Shown: positions 8,643 through 18,569, counted from the stretch's first letter. The stretch is 46,655 nucleotides of DNA from Alphaproteobacteria bacterium (GCA_013389115.1 JACADY010000010.1:1-46655); one strand, 5' to 3'. The notes: generated from the letters alone by a model not told the origin. Program-made: numbers and translations.

Positions 8643-9014
8643 ATGGCCATGGCATCTCCGCCGCGCGTGACAGCCACGCCCGCGGCGCGCGATCTCCTCG
8701 CCGAGATCCGCGCCGATCATCCTCAAGTCCTCATCCACCAGTCCGGCGGATGCTGCGACGGGTCATCGCCCATGTGCTATCCGGCGGCCGAGTTCCGTAT
8801 CGGCGCGGGCGATGTGAAGCTGGGCGAAATCGACGGCGTCGGCGTCTATATCAGCGGGCCGCAGTTCGAAGCGTGGAAGCACACGCAGCTCATCCTCGAT
8901 GTGGTGCCGGGCAGGGGCGGCATGTTCTCGCTCGATAATGGGCGCGAGCGGCGGTTCCTTGCCCGATCGCACACCTTCACGCCCGACGAGCTTGCGGCCC
9001 TCGATATCGGGTGA
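8643..9014 (+). CDS. DUF779 family protein
   Basis: A 123-residue soluble protein of the DUF779 family, whose genes are often found next to aldehyde or alcohol dehydrogenases. The conserved core is present: HQSGGCCDGSSPMC with C37, C38 and C45, then VYISGPQFEAWKHTQLILDV and a C-terminal ERRFLARSHTFT. The clustered cysteines suggest metal or thiol chemistry, perhaps in maturation or protection of the dehydrogenases, but this is inference and no function is assigned. The ATG follows GAGGAAAGG, and translation probably follows the alcohol dehydrogenase in one mRNA. It converges with the Sel1-repeat gene. Confidence 0.85.
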   Translation: MAMASPPRVTATPAARDLLAEIRADHPQVLIHQSGGCCDGSSPMCYPAAEFRIGAGDVKLGEIDGVGVYISGPQFEAWKHTQLILDVVPGRGGMFSLDNGRERRFLARSHTFTPDELAALDIG

Positions 9015-9035
9015 GTGCCGCCCCTTGCTCTGCGT

Positions 9036-9968
9036 TCAGGGTGTGCCCGAAGGGGGGGCAAGGGCTGCGAGACGTGCATTCACCAGCTTTTCCACCTCGG
9101 GCATCTGGTCGGGTGTCAGTGTGCCTTTGAGGAACTGGCGCAGCTCGCCGTCCTTTCTGCCCTTCTGTTCGGCGAGGGTGAGCCAGGCCAGCGCCTCAAC
9201 CGGGTCGCGCTCGATCCCTTCGCCGGTGGCGTAGATGCGCGCAAGCAGCAGGCAGGCCTCGGGCTCTCCCTGCAGAGCCGCCGCCTCAAACCATTGGACC
9301 GCCTTTTTCGCGTTCTGCGCCACGCCGACCCCGTCGTGGTACATGACGCCCAGGTTGAACTGCGCATCGATGTGGCCGCCCTCGGCGGCCTGGGTGAACC
9401 ATTTTGCGGCTTCGGCGTCATTCTTGGGAGGGCCTTTGCCGTCCTCGCCGGGGCCTGCTTCATAGAGGACACCGAGATTATAGGCGGCGGTGGCGCTGCC
9501 CAGTTTCGCCGCCTCTTCAAACCAGCGCGCGGCCTCGGTGGGATTGCGGTCGGTGCCATCGCCCAAGAGATAGGCAAGGCCAAGGGCGAGCGCCGCGTCC
9601 GGGTTTCCAGCCCGCGCGCCAACCGCGTACCAGTCCGTTGCGATGACGGAATCGGGCGGCACGCCGGCACCTTGGGCATACATCAGCCCCAGCGTATAGG
9701 CGGCGGCGCCATGACCTTGCATAGCCGCGCGCTCGAACCAGCGCTGGGCCTCGGAGAAATTCGGCTCGATGCTTCGCCCTGAGACATACATCTTGCCCAG
9801 CAGATACTGGGCCTCGATGTTGCCAGCGCGGGCGAGTTCGAGGAACACAGGATAGGCGCGTGCATCATCGCCCTTCGAGTAGGCCTCGAAGGCTTCGGCG
9901 AATTTGTCGCCGGCCCAGGCAGGGCTTGCGAACGACAAGAACAGCACCAGCCAAACAATACGCACCAC
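9036..9968 (-). CDS. exported Sel1-repeat (TPR-like) protein
   Basis: A 310-residue protein with a cleavable signal peptide (VRIVWLVLFLSFASPAWA) and about seven Sel1-type 36-residue alpha-alpha repeats, recognised by AxxYLLGKMY, AAYTLGLMYAQG, AALALGLAYLLGDG, AAYNLGVLYEAG and AQFNLGVMYHDG. Such periplasmic solenoids are protein-binding scaffolds. The likely GTG start overlaps the last base of the thiE TAG, so translation is coupled to thiE and the gene is the last of the tkt operon. A GTG one codon further in is an alternative. No specific partner can be named. Confidence 0.85.
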   Translation of the reverse strand: MVRIVWLVLFLSFASPAWAGDKFAEAFEAYSKGDDARAYPVFLELARAGNIEAQYLLGKMYVSGRSIEPNFSEAQRWFERAAMQGHGAAAYTLGLMYAQGAGVPPDSVIATDWYAVGARAGNPDAALALGLAYLLGDGTDRNPTEAARWFEEAAKLGSATAAYNLGVLYEAGPGEDGKGPPKNDAEAAKWFTQAAEGGHIDAQFNLGVMYHDGVGVAQNAKKAVQWFEAAALQGEPEACLLLARIYATGEGIERDPVEALAWLTLAEQKGRKDGELRQFLKGTLTPDQMPEVEKLVNARLAALAPPSGTP

Positions 9969-10606
9969 TACCCCAGGCTTTCGAACAACTTCATAAAGGC
10001 CCGCACCGCCCCGGCCGGGCCTTGCGCATGATTCCATACCGATGCGGACACCGCCAGGAAGTCTGCACCCGCCTTGACCAAGGGCGCCGCGTTGTCAGGG
10101 GTTATCCCGCCTATGGCCACGCAGGGGACCGTCATCATCTGGCTCCACCATTCCAGGATCTCAGGTTCCGCGTGGGTTTTGGGGATTTTCGTTCCGGTAT
10201 CGTAAAAAGCACCGAAAGCCACATAGTCGGCGCCTGCCTCGGCCGCCTCGATGGCGAGGTGGCGCGAATCGTGACAGGTGACGCCGATGATGGCGTCCGG
10301 GCCCAAGGCCTTGCGCGCCTCGGCGTAGGGCGTGTCCTCCTGACCGATATGGGCGCCATCGGCGCCCAGCCTGCGGGCAAGGTCGGGCCTGTCGTTGAGG
10401 ATGAAGGCGGCGCCCGCGCCCTGCACGATGGGCATCAGGATCTCGCCCGCGCGCAGGATCGCCTCGTCTGGCAGGTCCTTCAGGCGAAGCTGCACGCAGG
10501 CGATGTCGCCCGCCTCCAGTGCGGATTTCAGATCATCGGCAAAGCCCCGCGGCTCCAGTCGCGGCGGGGTGATGAGGTAGAGGCGGCAAGACGAATTTGC
10601 GCTCAC
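9968..10606 (-). CDS. thiE: thiamine-phosphate synthase
   Basis: A 212-residue TIM-barrel enzyme joining HMP pyrophosphate and thiazole phosphate to give thiamine monophosphate. The family pattern is kept: LYLITPP, VQLRLKD (usually QLRDK), [19 protein letters not shown], the GVTCHD loop, [11 protein letters not shown] and AIGGIT. The RLKD variant is a little unusual, so a ThiE-like protein of altered substrate choice (TenI-type) is possible. The GTG start overlaps the aldolase TGA as GTGA, so it is translationally coupled to the glycolytic operon. thiD at 39886 is the only other thiamine gene here. Confidence 0.88.
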   Translation of the reverse strand: MSANSSCRLYLITPPRLEPRGFADDLKSALEAGDIACVQLRLKDLPDEAILRAGEILMPIVQGAGAAFILNDRPDLARRLGADGAHIGQEDTPYAEARKALGPDAIIGVTCHDSRHLAIEAAEAGADYVAFGAFYDTGTKIPKTHAEPEILEWWSQMMTVPCVAIGGITPDNAAPLVKAGADFLAVSASVWNHAQGPAGAVRAFMKLFESLG

Positions 10607-11625
10607 GCCACCTTCTTTTCGAGCTCGGGCGACCATTTACCGAGGCTGGCAAGGCCGTTCATGCGCGCGCGGTGCGTGAACGCGGCCTGGCCGGCATGGA
10701 GGTTCTCCTTCTTGCCGCTCCAGGCTTTTTGCGGCGCGGCCTGCAACGCGCGGCCATAGGAGAAGGTCATCTTCCAGGGGAAGCCGCCCAACTTGTTCAT
10801 GGCGTCCAGATGCGCCGTCGCCTCCTCGTCTGACTGGCCGCCCGATAGAAAAGCGATGCCGGGAACCGCGCTCGGCACGCAGCTCTTCAGGCAGCGGATC
10901 GTCTGTTCGGCCACCTCTTCGATGCCGGCCTTCTTCGCCGCCTTCTTGCCGGGCACGATCATGTTGGGTTTCAGGACAATGCCTTCGAGCTCCACATTCA
11001 GATAATAGAGCTGCTGGAAGGTTTCCTTCAGCACCCATTGGGTGATCGCATAGGTCTGCTCGATGTCGTTGTCGCCATCCATGAGCACTTCGGGCTCAAC
11101 GATGGGGACGATGTTCGCCGCCTGGCAGAGATTGGCATAACGGGCAAGGGCATGGACGTTCGAGAGGAGGCCGGCATAGGAGGGGCGGCCGCCCGTCGGA
11201 TCGATCACCGCACGCCATTTGGCAAAGCGCGCGCCCTGCTCGTAATACTTGGGCAGGCGCTTGGAGAGGCCATCGAGGCCCTTCGTGATGACATCGCCGC
11301 GCGCACCCGCCAGATCCTCGGTCCCTTCATCCACCTTGATGCCGGGGATAGAGCCCGCCGCCTCGATGAGCTTGACGAGCGGGGTGCCGTCCTCGGCCTT
11401 TTGCCAGATCGTCTCGTCATAGAGGATGACGCCGGAGATATAGGACATGCCTTCCTTGGCGCGGAACAGCATCTCGCGATAGTCGCGGCGGTTGGCCTCG
11501 GTCGATTCGACGCCGATCGCATCGAAGCGCTTCTTGATGGTGCCCGAGCTTTCGTCCGCCGCCAGGATGCCGCGTCCCGGCGCCACCATCGCCATCGCCA
11601 CCTTGTTCAAATCAGCAAGAGACAT
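10603..11625 (-). CDS. fda: class I fructose-bisphosphate aldolase
   Basis: A 340-residue Schiff-base aldolase cleaving fructose 1,6-bisphosphate to two triose phosphates. It has the class I features: [14 protein letters not shown] near 20-33, E177 and E179 in [11 protein letters not shown], the Schiff-base lysine K219 in IVLKPNM, and the phosphate loop LSGGQS. The length suits the eukaryote-like bacterial branch rather than the DhnA type. The start ATG follows GGAGGGAAAC. It lies 36 bases after pgk and overlaps thiE, inside the tkt-gap-pgk-fda operon, which serves glycolysis, gluconeogenesis and pentose interconversion. Confidence 0.95.
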   Translation of the reverse strand: MSLADLNKVAMAMVAPGRGILAADESSGTIKKRFDAIGVESTEANRRDYREMLFRAKEGMSYISGVILYDETIWQKAEDGTPLVKLIEAAGSIPGIKVDEGTEDLAGARGDVITKGLDGLSKRLPKYYEQGARFAKWRAVIDPTGGRPSYAGLLSNVHALARYANLCQAANIVPIVEPEVLMDGDNDIEQTYAITQWVLKETFQQLYYLNVELEGIVLKPNMIVPGKKAAKKAGIEEVAEQTIRCLKSCVPSAVPGIAFLSGGQSDEEATAHLDAMNKLGGFPWKMTFSYGRALQAAPQKAWSGKKENLHAGQAAFTHRARMNGLASLGKWSPELEKKVA

Positions 11626-11661
11626 GTTTCCCTCCAAACCCCAAACCCAATGCGAACGATT

Positions 11662-12858
11662 TTAGCGCTTCTCCAGCGCCTTCACGCCCGGCAACTCCTT
11701 GCCTTCGAGCCATTCGAGGAAGGCGCCGCCGGCTGTGGAGACATAGGTGAAATCATCCGTGACACCGGCGATGTTCAGCGCCGCGAGCGTATCGCCGCCG
11801 CCGGCAACAGAAATGAGCTTGCCCATCCGCGTCAGCATCGCGACCTGGCGCGCGGCCGTGACGGTGCCGGTGTCGAAGGGTGTCAACTCGAACGCGCCCA
11901 AGGGTCCGTTCCACACCACGGTCTTGGCATCCGACAGGGCGGTTGCGATATCGGACAGCGTCTCTGATCCGACATCGAGGATCATGCCATCAGCAGGAAC
12001 CTCGTTCACGGACACGGTTTGCGAGGCGGCATTCGCCTTGAACTCGCGGGCCACCACGGCATCGCGAGGCAGCACGATCTCGCAGCGCGCGCCTTGCGCC
12101 TTTTTCAGGATCTCGCGGGCGGTCTCGAGGAGGTCGCGCTCGCATAGCGACTTGCCGATCGCAACGCCCTTCGCGGCGAGGAAGGTGTTCGCCATGCCGC
12201 CGCCAATGACGAGGCGGTCGACGCGGCCGACGAGATTGCCAAGCAGCTCGAGCTTCGTTGATACCTTGGCTCCGCCGACAATCGCGACGACGGGACGTGT
12301 CGGCATCAGGAGCACCTTGGCGAGGGCGTCAAGCTCGGCCTCCATCGCGCGGCCCGCGGCGGCAGGGATCAGATGGGTGATCGCCTCGGTCGTTGCGTGG
12401 GCGCGGTGGGCGATCGAGAAGGCGTCGAGCACGAAGACATCGCCGAGTCTGGCGACGCCGCCAGCAAAGACGATGTCGTTGTCTTCCTCGCCTTTGTGGA
12501 AGCGAGTGTTCTCAAGCAGGAGCACATCGCCCGCCCGCATCTGCGCCACCGCATCCTCGACCGCCTTGCCGATGCATTCATCGACAAAACCGACCTTGCA
12601 GCCGAGCGCCTGTTCGAGCGCGGGCACGACCTGTTCGAGCGACATCTCGGGTACACGCTTGCCCTTGGGCCGGTCGAAATGAGAGAGCATGATCACGCGG
12701 GCGCCGTTGTAGCGCAGCTCGTTCAGCGTGGGCACGATGCGGTCAATGCGGCTCGTGTCGGTGACCTTTCCCTCTTGAATGGGGACGTTGAGGTCCACGC
12801 GCAAAAGCACGCGCTTGCCGCGCGTATCGACATCATCGAGCGTGTGATAAAGGCCCAT
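11662..12858 (-). CDS. pgk: phosphoglycerate kinase
   Basis: A 398-residue cytosolic monomer that interconverts 1,3-bisphosphoglycerate with ADP and 3-phosphoglycerate with ATP. Substrate and nucleotide motifs are in place: RVDLNVP near 20-26, SHFDRPKG (most bacteria have SHLGRPKG; the FD form is familiar in alphaproteobacteria), [12 protein letters not shown], the hinge [23 protein letters not shown] and GGGDT near the end. GGGGGAGC precedes the ATG. Third gene of the carbon operon; its product 3-phosphoglycerate also feeds SerA encoded at 42782. Confidence 0.96.
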   Translation of the reverse strand: MGLYHTLDDVDTRGKRVLLRVDLNVPIQEGKVTDTSRIDRIVPTLNELRYNGARVIMLSHFDRPKGKRVPEMSLEQVVPALEQALGCKVGFVDECIGKAVEDAVAQMRAGDVLLLENTRFHKGEEDNDIVFAGGVARLGDVFVLDAFSIAHRAHATTEAITHLIPAAAGRAMEAELDALAKVLLMPTRPVVAIVGGAKVSTKLELLGNLVGRVDRLVIGGGMANTFLAAKGVAIGKSLCERDLLETAREILKKAQGARCEIVLPRDAVVAREFKANAASQTVSVNEVPADGMILDVGSETLSDIATALSDAKTVVWNGPLGAFELTPFDTGTVTAARQVAMLTRMGKLISVAGGGDTLAALNIAGVTDDFTYVSTAGGAFLEWLEGKELPGVKALEKR

Positions 12859-12888
12859 CGCTGATGCTCCCCCGTTTCGGACCCTCGC

Positions 12889-13896
12889 TCAGATCAGCTT
12901 TGCCATCGCGGCGGCGGTATCGCACATGCGGTTCGAGAAGCCCCATTCATTGTCGTACCAGGAGAGCACGCGACAGAACGTGCCCGACAGCACCTTCGTC
13001 TGGTCGAGCGCGAGGGTGGAAGAGGCCGGGTCATGGTTGAAGTCGACCGAAACGAGAGGCTCGGCCGTTACGGCGAGTATGCCCTTCAGCGGACCCGCAG
13101 CCGCGGCCTTCACCGCTTCGTTGATCTCCTCGACCGTTGTTGCGCGCTTGGCGAGGAACTTGAGATCGATGACCGAGACATTCGGCGTCGGCACGCGGAT
13201 CGAGACGCCGTCAAGCCTGCCCTTCAGTTCGGGAAGGACGAGGCCCACGGCCTTTGCAGCACCCGTCGAGGTCGGGATCATCGACAGCGCCGCGGCGCGC
13301 GCGCGGTAGAGATCCTTGTGGAACTGGTCGAGCGAGGGCTGATCGTTCGTGTAGGCATGAACGGTCGTCATGAAGCCCGTCTCGATGCCGATGGCGTTGT
13401 TGAGCACCATTGCCACCGGCGCGAGGCAATTCGTCGTGCAAGAGGCGTTGGAGACGATGAGGTGATCCTTGGTGAGCTTGTCGTGATTGACGCCGTAGAC
13501 GACCGTGATGTCTGCGCCATCGGCCGGGGCGGAGACGAGCACACGCCGCGCGCCAGCGGCGAGGTGGGCGCTTGCCTTCTCCTTGGTGGTGAAGAGGCCC
13601 GTGCACTCCATCGCGATATCGACGCCAAGATCCTTGTGGGGAAGCTGGGCGGGGTCCTTCACCGCCGTCACCTTGACCTTGTGGCCGTTGATGATCATGA
13701 GGTCGCCGTCGATCTTCACCTCGGCGGGGAAGCGCCCATGCACGCTGTCATGGCGAAGGAGATGCGCGTTCGTCTCGGCCGGTCCCAGATCGTTCACTGA
13801 TACGATCTCGATGTCCTTGCGGCCCGATTCGACGACCGCGCGCAGGACATTGCGGCCGATGCGGCCAAAACCATTGATGGCGATACGGACTGACAT
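12889..13896 (-). CDS. gap: glyceraldehyde-3-phosphate dehydrogenase, type I
   Basis: A 335-residue enzyme that oxidises and phosphorylates glyceraldehyde 3-phosphate. The Rossmann motif INGFGRIGR is at 7-15. The acidic residue in VSVNDLG at position 36 favours NAD over NADP. The catalytic C153 lies in [12 protein letters not shown], and H180 in TVHAYTNDQ completes the pair. The C-terminal [12 protein letters not shown] is intact. The ATG follows a GAGGGAG site. Second gene of the operon, 21 bases after tkt and 30 before pgk. This arrangement resembles cbb/gap operons of alphaproteobacteria, but no RuBisCO gene is present here. Confidence 0.96.
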   Translation of the reverse strand: MSVRIAINGFGRIGRNVLRAVVESGRKDIEIVSVNDLGPAETNAHLLRHDSVHGRFPAEVKIDGDLMIINGHKVKVTAVKDPAQLPHKDLGVDIAMECTGLFTTKEKASAHLAAGARRVLVSAPADGADITVVYGVNHDKLTKDHLIVSNASCTTNCLAPVAMVLNNAIGIETGFMTTVHAYTNDQPSLDQFHKDLYRARAAALSMIPTSTGAAKAVGLVLPELKGRLDGVSIRVPTPNVSVIDLKFLAKRATTVEEINEAVKAAAAGPLKGILAVTAEPLVSVDFNHDPASSTLALDQTKVLSGTFCRVLSWYDNEWGFSNRMCDTAAAMAKLI

Positions 13897-13917
13897 GATC
13901 GCAGCTCCCTCTTTCGC

Positions 13918-15951
13918 TTACGCGGACAATGACAGCCTCTGCTTGGCAGCCATGGCCACGGCTTCGGCGGTAATGCCGAACTGGTGGTACAAATCCTGAT
14001 AGGGGGCGCTGGCGCCAAAGCCCTTCATGCCGACGAAGGCGCCGCGCCGCCCGATGATCCGGTCCCAGCCGAGCGCAATCGCCGCCTCGACCGCGACGCA
14101 GACGGTCGCGGGGTCGATGATCGCATCCTGCTCAGCCTCGCTGAGGGCCAAGAATAGCTCCATACAGGGCATCGAGACCACATTCGCCGGAATCCCTTCC
14201 GCCTCCAGCAGGGACCGGGCGGCGACGGCGATCGCAACCTCAGAGCCTGTGCCAATGAGGGTCACCTTCGCCTTCCCCGCACCCGCCGCTCGCAAAATAT
14301 AGGCCCCCTTAGCCGAGCGGTTCGCGGGTGCGCGATCGGTGCGGAGCAGCGGCAGATTCTGCCGGGTGAGGGCAAGTACGCTGGGGCCGTTCTTGCGGTT
14401 CAGCGCCAGCTCCCAGCACTCCGCCGTCTCCACCACATCGCAGGGCCGCAAGACATGAAGGTTGGGAATGGCGCGCAAGGCCGCCAGGTGCTCCACCGGC
14501 TGATGGGTCGGTCCGTCCTCGCCAAGGCCGATCGAATCGTGGGTCAAGACATGAATGACCCTGATACCCATCAAGGCGGCGAGGCGGATCGAGGGCCGGC
14601 AGTAGTCAGAGAAAACAAGGAACGTGCCGGAATAGGGAATGACGCCGCCATGCAGGGCCATGCCATTCATCGCCGCGGCCATGCCGTGCTCGCGCACACC
14701 ATAGTGAATGAAGCGGCCGGAGAAATCGCCCGCCTCGAGCGCCGCCATGCCCTTGGTGCGGGTGTTGTTGGAGCCGGTGAGGTCGGCCGAGCCGCCCACC
14801 ATCTCCTCGATATTGGCGTTGATGATCTCCAGCACCATTTCGGAGGCCTTGCGGGTTGCGACCGCAGGCTGGTTGTCGCCTTGCGCCATGCGGAAGGCGG
14901 CGAGGGCGGGGATCAGGGTCGGCCGCAGATCGCCGTTGATGGCATGGTCGAAGGTCTTGCGCACCGTTTCGGGGGCTTCGCCTCGCCGCTGCGTCCATGC
15001 GTCATATTCCGCCTTGCCCTTGGCGCCGATGGCGGCCCAGGCGCCGCGGATGGGGGCGGGAACCTCAAAGGCTGCGTGCGGCCAGTTGAGCGCGACGCGG
15101 GCCGCCGCCACTTCCTCTGCCCCCAGCGGCGAGCCGTGCGTCTTTTCCGTTCCCTGCTTCGTCGGGGCGCCATAGCCGATGACCGTGCGGCAGGCGATGA
15201 GGGAGGGGCGCACGGCATCAAGCGCATCGCTCAAGGCCGCCTTGATCGCCTCTTGATCATGGCCATCGACGCGCGAAACGCTCCAGCCCGCCGCCTCGAA
15301 GCGCGCAAGCTGATCGCCCGTTTCACTGAGGCTTACGGGACCGTCGATGGAAATGCCGTTGTCATCGAAGAGCACGATCAGCTTGCTGAGGCCCAAATGG
15401 CCCGCAAGGCTGATCGCCTCGTGGCTGATGCCCTCCATCAGGTCGCCGTCGCTTGCGATCACATAGGTGCGGTGGTTGACGAGCGCATCGCCAAAGCGCG
15501 CGGCAAGGATACGCTCGGCGATGGCCATGCCGACCGCCGTCGCGATGCCCTGGCCCAAGGGACCGGTCGTCGTCTCCACGCCCGCGCCATGGCCGAATTC
15601 AGGATGGCCCGCGCATTTGGAGCCCCACTGGCGAAAGCGCTTCAATTCCTCAAGCGGGAAGTCGGCATAGCCGGTCAGATGCAGCAGCGCATAAAGCAGC
15701 ATCGAGCCGTGCCCTGCGGAGAGCACGAAGCGGTCGCGGTCGGGCCATTCGGGATGGCTTGGATCGAACTTCAGGAAATCGCGGAAAAGCACGGTCGCCA
15801 CGTCCGCCATACCCATCGGCATGCCGGGGTGACCCGATTTTGCGCGCTCAACCGCGTCCATGCTGAGCGCACGCAAGGCGTTGGCGAGGTCACGCGCGGC
15901 AACCGCTTCGATCGCGGCGGCGTCGGCAGAGGATGGCAGGGTCTCGTCCAT
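13918..15951 (-). CDS. tkt: transketolase
   Basis: A 677-residue thiamine-diphosphate enzyme that moves two-carbon units between pentose and hexose/triose phosphates. It has [24 protein letters not shown] at the N-terminus (split here by SGHPG, the substrate loop), the TPP motif SDGDLMEG, the second-domain [16 protein letters not shown] with its catalytic histidines, and MPCMELF near the end. The start used is the ATG giving MDETLP; a longer in-frame start would run into the divergent promoter region. First gene of the operon tkt-gap-pgk-fda-thiE-sel1, divergent from the DUF4164 gene. Confidence 0.95.
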   Translation of the reverse strand: MDETLPSSADAAAIEAVAARDLANALRALSMDAVERAKSGHPGMPMGMADVATVLFRDFLKFDPSHPEWPDRDRFVLSAGHGSMLLYALLHLTGYADFPLEELKRFRQWGSKCAGHPEFGHGAGVETTTGPLGQGIATAVGMAIAERILAARFGDALVNHRTYVIASDGDLMEGISHEAISLAGHLGLSKLIVLFDDNGISIDGPVSLSETGDQLARFEAAGWSVSRVDGHDQEAIKAALSDALDAVRPSLIACRTVIGYGAPTKQGTEKTHGSPLGAEEVAAARVALNWPHAAFEVPAPIRGAWAAIGAKGKAEYDAWTQRRGEAPETVRKTFDHAINGDLRPTLIPALAAFRMAQGDNQPAVATRKASEMVLEIINANIEEMVGGSADLTGSNNTRTKGMAALEAGDFSGRFIHYGVREHGMAAAMNGMALHGGVIPYSGTFLVFSDYCRPSIRLAALMGIRVIHVLTHDSIGLGEDGPTHQPVEHLAALRAIPNLHVLRPCDVVETAECWELALNRKNGPSVLALTRQNLPLLRTDRAPANRSAKGAYILRAAGAGKAKVTLIGTGSEVAIAVAARSLLEAEGIPANVVSMPCMELFLALSEAEQDAIIDPATVCVAVEAAIALGWDRIIGRRGAFVGMKGFGASAPYQDLYHQFGITAEAVAMAAKQRLSLSA

Positions 15952-16042
15952 GCGCGCTAATGGCTTTCTCAAAGTGGGACGGCGGGAGCCGGGGTGAGGG
16001 CTAAAGGGTCCCCTTTCGCGCGTCAAGGCCAGTACTTGCGCG

Positions 16043-16071
16043 TTGACCGACTCAAGGCGCGCCGCCTAAAT
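16043..16071 (+). promoter_or_regulatory. sigma-70-type promoter for DUF4164-zapA
   Basis: TTGACC and CTAAAT are separated by 17 bases in the divergent gap between tkt and the DUF4164 gene; the predicted start lies about 30 bases before the DUF4164 ATG. The match to the housekeeping consensus is good for a GC-rich genome, though unproven. Confidence 0.5.
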
Positions 16072-16108
16072 GGATCGATGGTTAAGAATCGATTACGGAG
16101 TGACCGTC

Positions 16109-16372
16109 ATGAGCCGTCTTGCACAGGCCGTTGAACTTCTGGACCAGGCGCTCGCCGATCTCGATGCGAAGGTCGAGCGGATCGCGGCGGGTGCCGGCGT
16201 GCCGGGCGCGAGCCAGCAGGAGGTCGAAGATCTGCGCGAGGAGCGCGATGCCCTCTCGGCCGAAGTGGAGCGACTGCGCACCGAAAATGAGCAGTTGGAG
16301 GACTTCACCTCCGATGTCGCGGGGCGTCTTGATGGCGCGATCCGCGAAATCCGCACTGTGCTGCAGCACTAG
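16109..16372 (+). CDS. DUF4164 family small coiled-coil protein
   Basis: An 87-residue, wholly helical acidic protein: MSRLAQAVELLDQALADLDA, then a Gly/Ala break, then a coiled coil built on EERDALSAEVERLRTENEQL. DUF4164 is an alphaproteobacterial family commonly found beside zapA and tkt; its role is not established, but the pairing with ZapA suggests a link to cell division. The ATG with GGAG nine bases ahead is preferred over an upstream one. zapA starts 42 bases after its stop. Confidence 0.8.
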   Translation: MSRLAQAVELLDQALADLDAKVERIAAGAGVPGASQQEVEDLREERDALSAEVERLRTENEQLEDFTSDVAGRLDGAIREIRTVLQH

Positions 16373-16414
16373 GCTTTGGCGCCCATCCCTTACGAAGACC
16401 GCAAAGGAATTGCC

Positions 16415-16774
16415 ATGGGACAAGTGAATGTGAACGTCAACGGGCGCGACTATGTGATCGGCTGCGAGGATGGCGAGGAGGCTCATCTGATCGAGCTTGG
16501 CCGGTTCATCGACCGCCGGGTCTCGGACATCATCCGCGCCGTCGGCCACACGGGCGATGCCAAACTCATGCTGATGGCCTCACTCATGGTTTCGGACGAA
16601 TTGTCCAGCGCCCTGCAGCGGATCGAGCGGCTGGAGGCCGAGGTCGCGCAGCTCGCCGAACAGCACGCGCATGCGCAAGAGAGGATCGCCCAGGCGGAAG
16701 CCGCGGCGGCGAGCGCCATCGAAGCGGCGGCGCGCCGGGTCGCCAGGGTTGCGGATCGGCTCAAGGCTGCCTAA
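16415..16774 (+). CDS. zapA: cell division protein ZapA
   Basis: A 119-residue protein that bundles FtsZ filaments at midcell. The N-terminal globular part (GQVNVNVNGRDYVIGCEDGEE, then LGRFIDRRVSDI) is the ZapA head; residues about 50-119 form the long helix and coiled coil, Ala/Glu-rich (ERLEAEVAQLAEQHAHAQERI). The start follows AAGGA. Downstream is a probable 6S RNA and then the 5-formyltetrahydrofolate cyclo-ligase gene, the usual proteobacterial order. Confidence 0.9.
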   Translation: MGQVNVNVNGRDYVIGCEDGEEAHLIELGRFIDRRVSDIIRAVGHTGDAKLMLMASLMVSDELSSALQRIERLEAEVAQLAEQHAHAQERIAQAEAAAASAIEAAARRVARVADRLKAA

Positions 16775-16779
16775 GTTGG

Positions 16780-16950
16780 TGACGGGCGGGTACTGGCCCG
16801 TGCGACAGAAGTGCGATTCCCAGGGGCCGTATTGGACTTCACCGGGAGCTGTCCCTGGCCTGGACCGTGGTCTCGGCCAAACGGCGCCCACCTGCACCTG
16901 CAGGCCCGCGAGGATTCCTATTCTTCATCGGCGGGATCGGTCCTGCCCAC
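16780..16950 (+). ncRNA. ssrS: probable 6S RNA (SsrS)
   Basis: The 200-base gap between zapA and the cyclo-ligase gene holds no start-competent reading frame but shows base-pairing potential. GGGCGGG at 16784 can pair with CCTGCCC at 16942 to close a long stem, and an internal CCAGGG/CCCTGG pair surrounds part of the middle. In many proteobacteria this exact interval encodes 6S RNA, which binds housekeeping RNA polymerase. Boundaries are approximate; the call rests mainly on position. Confidence 0.5.
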
Positions 16951-16974
16951 ATTGTCAGCCGTGCCGGATCGCCT

Positions 16975-17571
16975 GTGACATCCCAGAGCCATAAGGCCGC
17001 CTTGCGCCAAAAGATGCGACGCGTGCGGCGGGAGGCGAAGGCGTCGGCCAGGGGCGGCGGACGGGCCCTGGCGCGGCGGTTCCTCGCCGGCGTCCGGTTT
17101 GCCGGTATCCCTCTGGCCAAGGGCCTCGTCGCGGCGGCCTATTATCCCATCGGCTCCGAGGCCGATTGCCGTCCCTTGATGCTGGCGCTTCATGCGCGGG
17201 GGGTGCGGCTTGCGCTTCCGGTGGCCATGGGACCTGCGCGGCCGCTCGCCTTTCGCCGGTGGCGGCCGGGGCAAGGTCTGCGAGCGGGCGTGCTTGGCGT
17301 GCCAGAACCCCTCGGCGGCGGGCCTGTGCTTCCCGATCTCCTCATCGTGCCGCTGCTCGCCTTCGATGCCCGCGGCTTTCGCCTGGGACAGGGTGGAGGC
17401 TATTATGATCGCACGCTCGCCCAGTTGCGGCGGCGCAAGCGGATCGTGGCGGTGGGCCTTGCCTTCGCCGCGCAGGAATTGGATGAAGTTCCAGCGGACA
17501 TGCATGACGCACCGCTCGATGTCATCGTCACGGAGAGACGGGTGTTCCGGATAAGGCAGGTGCGGGCGTGA
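16975..17571 (+). CDS. fau: 5-formyltetrahydrofolate cyclo-ligase
   Basis: A 198-residue enzyme that uses ATP to convert 5-formyl-THF to 5,10-methenyl-THF, clearing a dead-end folate. It has KAALRQKMRRVRRE at the N-terminus, AAYYPIGSEAD (substrate loop), and the ATP-site GQGGGYYDRTLA near residues 136-147. A GTG start is chosen because it gives the usual length and leaves the upstream 6S interval free; an ATG 12 codons further in is an alternative. Its stop overlaps the next gene's start by 4 bases (GTGA). Confidence 0.9.
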   Translation: MTSQSHKAALRQKMRRVRREAKASARGGGRALARRFLAGVRFAGIPLAKGLVAAAYYPIGSEADCRPLMLALHARGVRLALPVAMGPARPLAFRRWRPGQGLRAGVLGVPEPLGGGPVLPDLLIVPLLAFDARGFRLGQGGGYYDRTLAQLRRRKRIVAVGLAFAAQELDEVPADMHDAPLDVIVTERRVFRIRQVRA

Positions 17572-18380
17572 GGCTGTTGTTCCTTGGCGACATTGTCGGG
17601 CGGTCGGGGCGCGATGCGGTGGTTGAGCAATTGCCACGCCTGCGCGCGGGCCTCGGCATCGATTTTGCCGTCGTCAATGCCGAGAACGCCGCCGGGGGCT
17701 TTGGCATCACGCGCGATATCTGCCGGGATCTCTTCGATGCCGGCGCGGATGTGATCTCAACCGGCAATCACGTCTTTGATCAGCGCGAGACCTTGACCCA
17801 TATCGAGCGCGAGCCGCGACTGCTGCGGCCCGTCAACTATCCGCCCGGCACGCCGGGAAAGGGCGTCGGGCTCTTCCCTGCGGCAGGGGGGCGGCAGGTG
17901 CTTGTCATCAATGCCATGGGCCGCGTCTTCATGCAGGCGCTCGATGATCCCTTCGCGGCGGTCGAGCGGGAGCTGTCTCAGGCGCGCCTGCGCGAAGTGG
18001 CCGACGCGATCATCGTCGACATGCATGCCGAGGCGACGTCGGAGAAGATGTCGATGGGGCATTTCTGCGACGGGCGGGCGAGCCTCGTTGTGGGCACGCA
18101 TAGCCATGTGCCGACCGCGGATGCGCAGATCCTGCCCCTTGGCACGGCCTATCAAACGGATGCAGGGGCGTGCGCGGACTATAACTCCGTCATCGGCATG
18201 GAGAAGGAGGAGCCGCTGCGGCGCTTCACCACCAGCATCCCGCAAGGGCGGATGCAGCCGGCGCTGGGGGCGGCGACGCTTTGCGGGGTGTTTGTCGAGA
18301 CGGACAATGGAACGGGGCTGGCGCTGCGGATCGAGCCGCTGCGCCTCGGCGGCCGGCTGAAAACGGCGATGCCCGAATAG
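17568..18380 (+). CDS. YmdB-family metallophosphoesterase
   Basis: A 270-residue calcineurin-like phosphoesterase of the YmdB group, whose Bacillus member hydrolyses 2',3'-cyclic nucleotides and affects biofilm choice. The di-metal ligands are visible: D8 (FLGDIVG), E39-N40 (NAEN), N67-H68 (GNHVFD), H153 (DMHAE) and H178/H180 (GTHSHVPTAD). The GTG start overlaps the fau stop, so the two are translationally coupled, a pairing common in alphaproteobacteria. Substrate in this organism is not known. Confidence 0.9.
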   Translation: MRLLFLGDIVGRSGRDAVVEQLPRLRAGLGIDFAVVNAENAAGGFGITRDICRDLFDAGADVISTGNHVFDQRETLTHIEREPRLLRPVNYPPGTPGKGVGLFPAAGGRQVLVINAMGRVFMQALDDPFAAVERELSQARLREVADAIIVDMHAEATSEKMSMGHFCDGRASLVVGTHSHVPTADAQILPLGTAYQTDAGACADYNSVIGMEKEEPLRRFTTSIPQGRMQPALGAATLCGVFVETDNGTGLALRIEPLRLGGRLKTAMPE

Positions 18381-18420
18381 GGGCGCGCCAAGGGTGGGGA
18401 GGGGCTCGTCAGGGAAAAGC

Positions 18421-18569
18421 CCTCACCCTTCGAGGGCCGCGAAGGGCGGCCGCCTCAGGGTGAGGCCTGTTCCTTTCTCCTCATGCCTAGAGGTGCGAGG
18501 CGAAGCTGAGCCTCGAAGGATGAGGGACCAGCGAACGGTGGATGGCCCGCACTCGCTGAGCCATGACAG
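18421..18569. repeat. composite intergenic repeat, module A plus truncated module B
   Basis: Module A (to about 18526) is two hairpins with CCTCACCC..GGGTGAGG-type arms, the second bearing CCTCATGCCTAGAGG and ending TCGAAGGATGAGG. Module B follows after about 10 bases but stops after its first hairpin (GATGGCCCGC..GAGCCATGACA), just before the end of ahpD. Same A-then-B order as at 57 and 44373. Confidence 0.8.
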
